A DNA stretch of 10,381 bases from Baffinella frigidus (GCA_026770585.1 MU646328.1:224824-235204), one strand, 5' to 3'; positions 5,991 through 10,381 are shown, numbered from the stretch's first letter. The notes: generated by a model not told the origin, from the sequence alone. Numbers and translations: made by a program.

Positions 5991-8900
5991 GTATCCAGCC
6001 CAGCCCAGTATCTGAGGACGTGCTGCACTGAGGAATCGGTTGGTGGGCGCAGTGCGTTGGAGCGAGCACCATCCTGCTGATCTTGAGCCTGTCTTCTCTC
6101 TGGGGGCAGATCGCCCTAAACAGGGGGGGCGTGCGGCGCGCGCGAGGATTCTGGAGCTGGGGGGGGGGGGATGCTGGCCCGAAAACCTGAACCCTAAGCC
6201 TGTCTTGTCTCTGGGCGCAGATCGCGGCGTCCGGCAAGCGCATGTCGAAGGACACCATCAAGGACATCCAGAAGCTGCAGGTTACCCTACATCCCAAACC
6301 CTAAACCCTAAACCCTATACCCTAAACCCTAAACCCTAAGACCTAAACCCTGAACCCTGAACCCTGAACTCTAAACCTTAAACCCTAAACCCCAAACCCC
6401 AAACCCCAAACCCCAAACCCCAAACCCTTAACCCTTAACCCTTAACCCTAAACCCTACACCCTAAACCCGCAGGAGCACGCAGGACGCGACGCGGTGCTG
6501 CGGACGATCGAGAGCTACCAGCGCTTCTCTGCTAACCGTTTCTGCGGACGACCGGTGTCTGCTGATGAAGAGGTTCTGCTGACCAAGGGTTTCTGCTGAC
6601 CAAGAAGTTGACCTCCCCGCAGGAACATGCGGGACGCGATGCGGTGCTCCGGACGATCCAGAGCTACCAGCGCTTCATCAGCGAGCTCTTCCGCCTCGCC
6701 CAGGCTAGTCCCCTCACCTAATTGGGCCATACTAGTAATAGTAAAGCATTTGTGTAGTAAATTTCGTTGCGATTGGGTCATACTAGTAGTAGTAACTGGT
6801 TCATACTAGTAACAGTATTGGGTCATACTATTGTAGATTTCGGGTTGGCGCGGATTTTCTCAAGGTCGGGTCGGGAGGTCGGGAAAGGAAAAAATCTGAA
6901 ACAATGAGAAAAATGTGTCATCTTATGGGTGGGGGGTGCATCTTGTCATCAAAGCAATGCATAAGAAAGCATAAAACTTTAGATGGACGCAAAATTTATT
7001 GACATTTTTTCGATTTCCCGACCTCCCGACCCCGACCCAAAATCCGCGCTGACCCGAAAACTTCAATAGTAATAGTAGGGCATTTTTTGTTGTAAATTGC
7101 GTTGCACCAAAAACAGTTAATTAATACTTTTGCGGAGATGAAAGGTGCTTCATCAGCCAGCTCTTCCGCCTCGCCCAGTCTAGCCCCTAAACCCTAAACC
7201 CTGAACTCTAAACCCCAACACCCCAACACCCCAACACCCCAACACCCCAAAACCCCACACCCCCAAACCCCAAACCTTCAAACTCTAACCCTCAACCCTG
7301 AAGCAGAACGTGCCTGCGGCGCGCGCGCGGATACTGGAAATGCGCGGGGGGGGGAGATGCTGACCCGCAACCCTATACCCTAAACCCTAAACCGCTGAAC
7401 CCCAAACCCAACCCCCACACCCCACACCCCACACCCCAACCCCCAATCTCCAAACTCCAAACCCTCACTCTCAGCGATCACGCAGAGGGGGCCTGCGGCG
7501 CGTGCGCGGATTCTGGAATGGGGGGGGGGGGCAGATGCTGACCCGAAACCCGAAACCCTAACCCCTAAAGAAACGCAAACCCAGAAAACCCGAAACCCGA
7601 ACCCTCACGCAAACCCCCGAAACTCAAGCCCTAAAGCAAAGTAATCCGTAATACAGGGAGGGCCTGTGGCGCGTGCGAGGATTCTGGAACTGGGGGGGGG
7701 GGAGATGCTGGTGGCCGCGTGCCGGTTCGTGCGGGAGGAGTCGCTGCTCGACCAGGTTACGAGGCTCCCGCTCAACCCGACACCCGAAACCCTTGGCTAG
7801 GTTACGAGGCCCCTGTTTTGTGTATCTTGCTTTTTATTATGATTATTTTCTCCTTGGTGGGGTTGGTTTGGTTTTGGCACAACCTGCCCGGTTTGTGCGG
7901 GAGGAGACGCTACTCGACCAGGTGAGGCCCCTGTTTCGTTTTTATCGTTTTTTACTGTTTTCTCCTTGCCGCTTAAAAGCGGCAAAGAGAAGTGGCCTTT
8001 TCCCAACCCCCAGCGCTCAAGCCTCAACCCTCTGGCGTCGCTGGCGCTGCTGTGAACGGAGCTGGCGGGGCGTGTTTTTTTTGGTTCTTCTGGTTCTTCT
8101 TATCTGTCTTGATTACTTTCGAGGCATCCGACCCGCGAACAAGCGCGCTCCCACTCCCACGTCTCACGGGGGCATCACAACCTGTCCGGTCCGGCAAACC
8201 TGCGTACCCCAACCCCCGCGCCACCAAATAGAAACTCCGAAATCCTCAACCCTGCTTACCTGACGTTCGCATCGCCAGGTTACGAGCCCCCCGTTTTCCC
8301 GCTTGTTCGCGGGTCGGATGGCGTGCAAGAAATAGAGACCCTTCTCGACCAGGCGCTAGCGCTACGCAGGGTTACCGAATCGGACAGGTTGTGAGGCCCC
8401 CTCAACCCGTGGGGCTCATAACCAGGCGCTGGCGTCGCTGGCGCTGCTGTCGACGGAGCTGGCGGGCCCGACGTTCTCGAACGTTCTCGAACGTCCTCGA
8501 ACGTTCTCGAACGTTCGAAACGCTTGTTACAAATGTCTTGAAATGGCGTGAACGTAATAGAGGCCATTCTCGACCAGGCGCTGGCGTCGCTGGCGCTGCT
8601 GTCGACGGAGCTGGTCGGGCGGCGCTACCTCGTCAAGCCCGGCGTCGCGTGCCCCGAGGTCCTTTGAAGACGCAGTCTAAAGTTGCCGCACAGTTGACTT
8701 CACTATTTGCAAAGTCAAGCCCGGCGTCGCGTGCCCCGAGGTAATTCTACGTTCTGAGTTGGACTTGGCAATTTGACGAGGCAGCGTGGAACAGCCCCGC
8801 CCGCGTGACCGGTCACGCGGACGCCGAAGCCAGACGGTCGGTCGTGACTGCCTTGCGTGTTCCCGGCAAGGCAGCGGGTCTGAGTTGGACTTGGCAATTT

Positions 8901-10287
8901 GACGAGGCAGCGTGAATAGTACTGTTACATAATTTTACTAGTATTTTAGATCGCAAATCGTACTTTAAGCCTGTGGAAGTTGAAGTTTTAGGTGCGTGTA
9001 CTGGTCTTTTAGATCACGAACAGTACTTTTGATTGTGAATAGTAACACGATGTGCGTTTTAAGACGACTTTTTGGAGATATTGTGTGTAGGAGGTGGCTT
9101 GTCGCTGCCTCGTGAAGCCCGGCGTCGCGTGCCCTTACCATTCTAGACGCCGTTTCAGGGTTTAGAGATTCGGGTTAAGGGTTTGGGGTTTACGGTTTAG
9201 GGTTGGGGGTTGGGGGTTCAGGGTATAGGGTTTAGGGTTCATGGGTTCATGAGTTTAAGGCTTATGAATTAGGGTTTAGGGTTTAGGGTTTAGGGTTTAG
9301 GGTTTAGGGTTTAGGGTTTAGGGTTTAGGGTTTAGGGTTTAGGGTTTAGGGTTTAGGGTTTAGGTTTCAGGGGTAAGTGGTGCAGCAAACTGCTTCAGCT
9401 CCCTGAGTAGGATGTGCAACTCGAAATTCATGAGGGTTGGCGTGGTGCAGGTGCTGTGTGCGGTGGTAGCGCGCTCGATCTCTAGGGTTTAGGGTTCAGG
9501 AGTCCAGCGTTTAGCGTTGAGCGTTCAGGGTTCAGGACTCGAGGTTTAGGGCCTAAATCCTAAAGCCCCGCAGGTGCTGTGGCAGGTGGTGGTGATGGTG
9601 GTGGTGCTTTTAGATGCCAGTCTCGTGGCGCGCCACCTCACAGAAACCCCGAAACCCTGAGCCCTCACCCCGAAATTACAGGTGTTGTGTCAGGTGGTGG
9701 CGTGCTCGATTTTCAGGGTTCAGGGTTCAGGGTTCAGGGTTCAGGGTTTAGGGCCTAACCCCGAAAGTCTGGAATGCAGGTGGTGTGTGAGGTTGTGGCA
9801 TGGACAATCTCCGCGCCGATCCTCGAGAAAGCCCTAATAGAAACCCCGAAGCGTGCTTTAAGGTTTAGGGTGCAGGGGTTCAGGGGTTGTGGTTTAGGGT
9901 TGAGGGCCTAACCCCTGTTGGGTTTAAGGTTTAGGGATTAGGGCCGAAACCCTTAACCTGAAATTGCAGGTGTTGCGTGAAGTGGTAGCGCGCTCGATAT
10001 CGGTGCGAGGATCGATCCTCGAAAAGGCGCTGGGGTATATCGAGCTCCTGTTAGGGGTTGGGGATTCAGGGAAATAACCCGCTTTCCATGCCAGGTTTCT
10101 GTGAATAAGCCCCGAGATTTCCCGGGATTTGGTGGTCCTAACCCCGAAATTGCAGGTGTTGTGTGAGGTGGTGGCGCGCTCGATATCGGCGCCGATCCTC
10201 GAAAAGGCGCTCGGCACCATCGAGCTCCTCTCGCTCGAGGACGACGTGACGCAGCGCCTGATCGACTGCGGCCTGCTCGCCTCCACG
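5523..10287 (+). CDS. Six-exon gene, putative helical-repeat (armadillo/HEAT-like) protein, 3' end outside window
   Basis: Proposed exons: 5523-5990, 6221-6280, 6623-6703, 7657-7755, 8578-8658 and 10156-10287, giving 156, 20, 27, 33, 27 and 44 codons (307). Every exon is a whole number of codons and opens after CAG, which strongly supports the model. The N-terminal ~120 residues are rich in Ser, Thr, Pro, Arg and Glu (TPPGTPVGSPPRTP, then a charged EAERAREKEK stretch) and are probably disordered. From about residue 115 the protein becomes helical, with amphipathic Leu/Ala/Val-rich segments such as ISELFRLAQ, MLVAACRFVREESLLDQ, ALASLALLSTEL, VLCEVVARS and ILEKALGTIELLSLED. These look like alpha-solenoid repeats, usually protein-binding scaffolds; I recognise no catalytic motif and no specific family. 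Introns hold many extra exon-edge copies and telomere-like repeats, so other splice forms are possible. The gene could be a decaying locus, but intact phase and the near absence of stops in the chosen exons argue for function. Confidence 0.62.
5991..6220 (+). other. Intron 1, with a duplicated 3' splice site and a misplaced exon-4 copy
   Basis: The donor is GTATCC and the acceptor is GGGCGCAG at 6220. The last 25 bases plus the first exon bases (6196-6225) also occur at 6085-6114, matching at 27 of 30 positions, so the pyrimidine tract, CAG and ATCGC are present twice, 111 bp apart. Between them, CAG|(6124-6156) is an 11-codon copy of the start of exon 4, although exon 4 lies downstream of exons 2 and 3, and a 12-G run follows at 6159-6170. 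The order is therefore not collinear with the gene. Confidence 0.65.
6221..6280 (+). CDS. Exon 2, 20 codons
   Basis: It lies between CTGGGCGCAG and CAG|GTTACC and encodes IAASGKRMSKDTIKDIQKLQ, a basic amphipathic helix, in phase with exon 1. The borders are sharp, because telomere-like CCCTAAA repeats begin 12 bases after the donor. Confidence 0.75.
6281..6473 (+). repeat. CCCTAAA-type repeat in intron 2
   Basis: From about 6294 to 6470 the intron is nearly all CCCTAAA with variants CCCCAAA, CCCTTAA and CCCTGAA, the C-rich strand of the TTTAGGG telomere type. It ends in AAACCCGCAG, so the repeat itself supplies the pyrimidine-rich tract and acceptor for the exon-3 copy at 6474. The part up to the real exon 3 (6623) continues through that copy. 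Confidence 0.85.
6474..6622 (+). pseudogene. Truncated copy of exon 3 (5' two thirds) and spacer
   Basis: 6474-6527 encodes EHAGRDAVLRTIESYQRF, which differs from the start of exon 3 by one residue (E for Q). Homology stops abruptly inside the exon at CGCTTC. The spacer that follows has the 17-bp tandem TTCTGCTGACCAAGGGT / TTCTGCTGACCAAGAAG (about 6573-6607) and a partial second copy of CTGCGGACGA. The frame reaches a stop after about 25 more codons, so it is not a complete alternative exon. It keeps a good acceptor (CCCGCAG), so mis-splicing or regulated splicing into it is possible. Confidence 0.7.
6623..6703 (+). CDS. Exon 3, 27 codons
   Basis: The exon follows CTCCCCGCAG and encodes a helix starting EHAGRDAVLRTIQSYQRF and ending ISELFRLAQ. 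It is the only complete version: 6474 has the 5' part and 7148 has the 3' part. The proposed donor is CAG|GCTAGT, a GC-type donor, which is known in dinoflagellates and as a minor class elsewhere. If GC is not used, the donor would have to lie elsewhere and this border would move. Confidence 0.7.
6720..6825. repeat. Tandem TCATACTAGTAATAGTAA-type repeat
   Basis: Degenerate units built on TTGGGTCATACTAGTARTAG recur at about 6722, 6772, 6799 and 6817 in intron 3, with interruptions. The segment 6733-6770 (TAGTAATAGTA through TTTCGTTGC) reappears in diverged form at 7067-7105 on the other side of the fold-back, so it brackets the element as a direct repeat. Confidence 0.7.
6828..7069. mobile_element. 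MITE-like fold-back element with ~66-bp inverted arms
   Basis: Left arm 6828-6895 and right arm 7004-7069 are imperfect inverted copies. Shared blocks in order are CTATTG, CGGGT, GCGCGGATTTT, GGGTCGGGAGGTCGGGAAA (left) with its complement TTTCCCGACCTCCCGACC (right), and AAAAAAT. The ~108-bp centre has no open frame. Size and structure fit a non-autonomous DNA transposon or fold-back element lying in intron 3. It lies between direct copies of 6733-6770 and, further out, between direct copies of the exon-3 end. Confidence 0.75.
7148..7178 (+). pseudogene. Truncated copy of exon 3 (3' end)
   Basis: 31 bases match 6673-6703 with one difference (GAG to CAG), encoding FISQLFRLAQ in the matching frame; similarity continues a few bases into the donor (CTAGYCCC). 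It has no acceptor of its own: the 14-mer TACTTTTGCGGAGA (7125-7138, also found exactly at 4021-4034) lies just upstream. It starts at the same GCTTC where the 6474 copy stops, so these two half copies are complementary parts of one exon. Confidence 0.75.
7179..7306 (+). repeat. CCCTAAA / CCCCAACA repeat in intron 3
   Basis: Telomere-like CCCTAAA units grade into tandem CCCCAACA (about 7213-7250) and CCCCAAA. The stretch ends at CCCTGAAGCAG, which supplies the CAG before the exon-4 copy at 7307. Confidence 0.8.
7307..7339 (+). pseudogene. Exon 4 start, copy 2 of 4
   Basis: After CAG, 33 bases encode NVPAARARILE. A G-run (7346-7354) and GAGATGCTG follow, then CCCTAAA-type repeat. Relative to the real exon it lacks everything after ATGCTG. 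It could be used as an alternative exon only if a donor lay within the G-run, and I see none. Confidence 0.65.
7340..7485 (+). repeat. Intronic CCCTAAA / CCCACAC repeat
   Basis: After the G-run and ATGCTGACCC, the intron continues as CCCTAAA-type and CCCCACA-type units and ends in CACGCAG. The same layout, G-run then ATGCTGrCCC then telomere-like repeat, follows the copies at 6124 and 7486. Confidence 0.75.
7486..7518 (+). pseudogene. Exon 4 start, copy 3 of 4
   Basis: CAG followed by 33 bases encoding RGPAARARILE, then T, 12 Gs and CAGATGCTGACCC, then telomere-like repeat to about 7640. Same structure as copy 2, but closer to the real exon 4 at its end (GGATTCTGGAA). Confidence 0.65.
7519..7656 (+). 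repeat. Intronic CCCTAAA / CCCGAAA repeat before exon 4
   Basis: G-run, then AACCCGAAACCCTAAC and related units, becoming less regular toward GTAATCCGTAATACAG, which supplies the acceptor of exon 4. Confidence 0.7.
7657..7755 (+). CDS. Exon 4, 33 codons
   Basis: Reads GGPVARARILELGGGE, then MLVAACRFVREESLLDQ, between CAG and CAG|GTTACG. The first 11 codons are the fourth copy of the repeated exon start; the 11-G run (7692-7702) is read in frame as three glycines, and only this copy keeps ATGCTG in frame and continues as coding sequence. The second half is a typical amphipathic solenoid helix. A change in G-run length would break the frame. A start at copy 2 (7307) is not excluded. Confidence 0.62.
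7889..7921 (+). repeat. Copy of exon 4 end inside intron 4
   Basis: 33 bases match 7723-7755 at 30 positions and encode RFVREETLLDQ. Both are followed by GT (GTTACG and GTGAGG). The duplicated unit includes the AG|GT junction, so splicing from 7756 to 7921 would remove exactly one copy. The peptide change (S to T) is conservative. Confidence 0.8.
8032..8072 (+). pseudogene. Decayed copy of exon 5 start
   Basis: CTGGCGTCGCTGGCGCTGCT followed by GTGAACGGAGCTGGCGGGGC matches exon 5, except that the serine codon has become TGA, a stop in the exon-5 frame. No LLDQ-type acceptor sequence precedes it. It is best read as a dead copy in intron 4. Confidence 0.75.
8125..8320. repeat. Perfect 21-bp inverted repeat pair (154-bp spacer)
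   Basis: The 21 bases at 8125-8145 (CATCCGACCCGCGAACAAGC and one more G) are the exact complement of 8300-8320. A second, interleaved pair, TCACAACCTGTCCG (8175-8188) and CGGACAGGTTGTGA (8381-8394), is also perfect and extends imperfectly on both sides. Two overlapping inverted pairs suggest serial inversion-duplication rather than one transposon. No open frame. Confidence 0.85.
8329..8352 (+). repeat. Copy of the exon 5 acceptor region
   Basis: Part of a ~48-bp segment (8318-8366) resembling 8543-8590: ATGGCGTG, AATAGAG, TTCTCGACCAGGCGCT. It contains the CTCGACCAG of the exon 4 end joined to the GCGCT of exon 5, that is, a junction-like LLDQ-AL sequence, in both copies. Confidence 0.7.
8428..8470 (+). 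pseudogene. Second copy of exon 5 start
   Basis: Encodes ALASLALLSTELAGPT, identical in protein to exon 5 for 12 codons and then diverging, and runs straight into the 10-bp tandem at 8471. ATAACCAG precedes it and could act as an acceptor, but the tandem repeat gives no good donor. Confidence 0.75.
8471..8519. repeat. 10-bp tandem ACGTTCTCGA, matches heat-shock-element spacing
   Basis: ACGTTCTCGA is repeated four times (one unit has TCC for TTC), followed by ACGTTCGAA. The array reads TTC-nn-GAA-nn-TTC-nn-GAA and so on for nine units, the alternating arrangement bound by heat shock factor. It lies in intron 4 of the main gene. The match may be a by-product of a tandem repeat; function is inference. 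Confidence 0.7.
8578..8658 (+). CDS. Exon 5, 27 codons
   Basis: Encodes ALASLALLSTELVGRRYL followed by VKPGVACPE. It is the only copy that continues through to the PGVACPE end. The acceptor sequence TTCTCGACCAG repeats the end of exon 4, and splicing gives LLDQ-ALASLALL, a smooth helix. The donor is CCCGAG|GTCCTT, or, through the duplicate below, CCCGAG|GTAATT. The Leu/Ala-rich content fits one solenoid helix and a loop. Confidence 0.72.
8632..8742 (+). repeat. Perfect 29-bp direct repeat across the exon 5 AG|GT junction
   Basis: 8632-8660 and 8714-8742 are identical: GTCAAGCCCGGCGTCGCGTG then CCCCGAGGT. The unit contains the exon end and the GT, and the copies are 82 bp apart, so splicing from GT 8659 to AG 8740 would remove exactly one copy and leave the reading frame as it was. 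A third, diverged copy is at 9103-9134 (CGCTGCCTCGTGAAGCCCGG onward), which lacks the GAGGT end. Confidence 0.92.
8753..8914. repeat. Perfect 36-bp direct repeat enclosing palindromes
   Basis: 8753-8788 and 8879-8914 are identical (starting TCTGAGTTGGACTTGGC and ending GACGAGGCAGCGTG), 126 bp apart. Between them lie a perfect 20-bp palindrome CCGCGTGACCGGTCACGCGG (8801-8820) and a hairpin CTGCCTTGC (8848-8856) with GCAAGGCAG (8866-8874). GC-rich palindromes inside a direct repeat suggest a small insertion with its target duplicated. No open frame is recognisable. Confidence 0.85.
8918..9134. repeat. Intron 5 AT-rich block with diverged repeats
   Basis: TTTTAGATCGCAAATCGTAC (8943-8962) is repeated as TTTTAGATCACGAACAGTAC (9007-9026), and AGTACTGTT (8918-8926) is complementary to AACAGTACT (9019-9027). 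The block ends with the third KPGVACP copy at 9103-9134. No coding potential beyond that copy. Confidence 0.65.
9155..9377 (+). repeat. TTTAGGG array in intron 5
   Basis: Degenerate TTTAGGG-type repeat followed by twelve perfect units (9275-9358), the most regular run in the window. The orientation is opposite to the CCCTAAA arrays in introns 2 and 3. It ends about 75 bp before the first exon-6-like copy. Confidence 0.92.
9451..9483 (+). pseudogene. Exon 6 start, copy 1 of 6
   Basis: After GTGCAG, encodes VLCAVVARSIS and then runs into TTTAGGG-type repeat and a stop (TAG). Compared with exon 6 it has A for E at position 4. Confidence 0.7.
9574..9601 (+). pseudogene. Exon 6 start, copy 2 of 6
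   Basis: After CCCCGCAG, starts VLWQVV and then degenerates into a GTGGTGATG run. This is the shortest and most diverged of the exon-6 copies. Confidence 0.5.
9682..9713 (+). pseudogene. Exon 6 start, copy 3 of 6
   Basis: After CCCCGAAATTACAG, encodes VLCQVVACSIF and then five tandem TTCAGGG units (9714-9748). Confidence 0.65.
9780..9833 (+). pseudogene. Exon 6 start, copy 4 of 6
   Basis: After GGAATGCAG, encodes VVCEVVAWTISAPILEKAL, reaching further into the exon (about 18 codons) than copies 1-3. The frame stays open for about 23 more codons in repeat sequence before a stop. Confidence 0.7.
9970..10050 (+). pseudogene. Exon 6 start, copy 5 of 6
   Basis: After CTGAAATTGCAG, encodes VLREVVARSISVRGS then ILEKALGYIELLL, about 27 codons of homology with a 6-nt in-frame insertion relative to exon 6. 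A TAA follows 8 codons later. This is the closest relative of the real exon, so alternative use is conceivable. Confidence 0.7.
10156..10287 (+). CDS. Exon 6, 44 codons (window-edge donor uncertain)
   Basis: After CCCCGAAATTGCAG, reads VLCEVVARSISAPILEKALG and continues TIELLSLEDDVTQRLIDCGL to the end. It is the longest version of the repeated start, with two amphipathic helices typical of armadillo/HEAT repeats. The donor is placed at ACG|GTCGCC (10287/10288) because telomere-like AAACCCG repeats start a few bases later; this choice is tentative, since the frame stays open to the window end. Confidence 0.68.
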
Positions 10288-10297
10288 GTCGCCTTGG

Positions 10298-10381
10298 AAA
10301 CCCGAAACCCGAAACCCGCAACCCGAAACCCGAAACCCGCAACCCGAAACCCGAAACCCGCAACCCGAAACCCGAAACCCG
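10298..10381 (+). repeat. 21-bp unit AACCCGAAACCCGAAACCCGC, about 4 copies
   Basis: A higher-order variant of the telomere-like repeat: three CCCGAAA-type units make a 21-bp block that repeats regularly to the end of the window. As 21 is a multiple of three, it gives an open TRNPKPA-like reading, which I consider an artefact of the repeat, most likely inside intron 6. Confidence 0.85.

Larger units (their letters stand above)
7756..8577 (+). other. Intron 4, a mosaic of exon-edge copies
   Basis: Contains, in order: GGTTACGAGGC again near 7799 and 8277; a 33-bp copy of the end of exon 4 (7889-7921) followed by GTGAGG; a palindromic TTGCCGCTTAAAAGCGGCAA (7966-7985); a copy of the exon-5 start with a TGA (about 8032-8072); a 21-bp inverted-repeat pair (8125-8320); another LLDQ-type end (8329-8352); a second exon-5 start copy (8428-8470); and a 10-bp tandem at 8471-8519. 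The real acceptor is taken at 8577 (TTCTCGACCAG). Confidence 0.6.

Noticed and set aside
5325-6028. Long minus-strand frames opposite exon 1
   Set aside because: They mirror the GC-rich coding exon on the + strand; Arg/Pro/Ala-rich products are typical shadows.
6040-6339. Open frame ending in LNPKPYTLNPKP
   Set aside because: It reads across intron 1, exon 2 in another frame, and CCCTAAA repeat; the LNPKP run is the telomere-like repeat translated.
7673-8263. 196-codon + strand frame in intron 4
   Set aside because: It starts inside exon 4 in the wrong frame and continues through repeats; the exon-4 frame matching repeated copies is far better supported.
8471-8519. CRISPR-like array
   Set aside because: Contiguous 10-bp tandem units without spacers in a eukaryotic intron.
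9924-10363. Minus-strand frames with SGFGLRVSGFGLRVSG repeats
   Set aside because: Produced by the 21-bp CCCGAAA-type unit and the shadow of exon 6.

Overview
The window looks like nuclear DNA from a eukaryotic protist or microalga. Four things point that way: degenerate plant/algal-type telomeric repeats (TTTAGGG / CCCTAAA) fill about 1 kb of intergenic DNA and most introns of a gene; one gene has small GC-rich exons separated by AG-ended introns; a cysteine-rich 'CPxGxxS' extracellular-type fragment is present; and fold-back elements are common. Dinoflagellates, cryptophytes and related algae are plausible sources by analogy, but I cannot name the organism. I see no bacterial operon, rRNA, tRNA or CRISPR array.

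Layout. 1-1760 holds no convincing gene: it has hairpins, short tandem repeats and a three-unit direct repeat (about 928-1292). 1783-2826 is a degenerate interstitial TTTAGGG array. 2827-4040 is non-coding and carries a dispersed ~90-bp repeat (two of three copies) and three adjacent AT-rich fold-back structures, the clearest being 3492-3759 with 36-bp inverted ends. 4064-4592 is a frameshifted cysteine-rich fragment. 4593-5522 is a GC-rich stretch, the third dispersed repeat and the upstream region of the main gene.

5523-10287 is the main gene, + strand, unknown function. It reads as six exons, all joined in phase 0: 5523-5990, 6221-6280, 6623-6703, 7657-7755, 8578-8658, 10156-10287, together 307 codons, running off the window in a CCCGAAA-type repeat. 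The first exon encodes a disordered charged N-terminus; the later ones encode leucine/alanine-rich amphipathic helices that resemble an armadillo/HEAT-type helical solenoid.

The most unusual thing is how this gene is built. Nearly every intron contains additional imperfect copies of the neighbouring exon edges, usually with the splice signal attached: four copies of an 11-codon exon start, four of a 'LLDQ' exon end, three of 'KPGVACP', and six of a 'VLCEVVARSIS' exon start that tend to become longer and closer to the real exon downstream. Telomere-like or other simple repeats often lie between copies. This fits intron growth or gain by local duplication across AG|GT junctions, perhaps linked to break repair with telomeric filler. 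The exon structure is my reading of the sequence and lacks transcript support.
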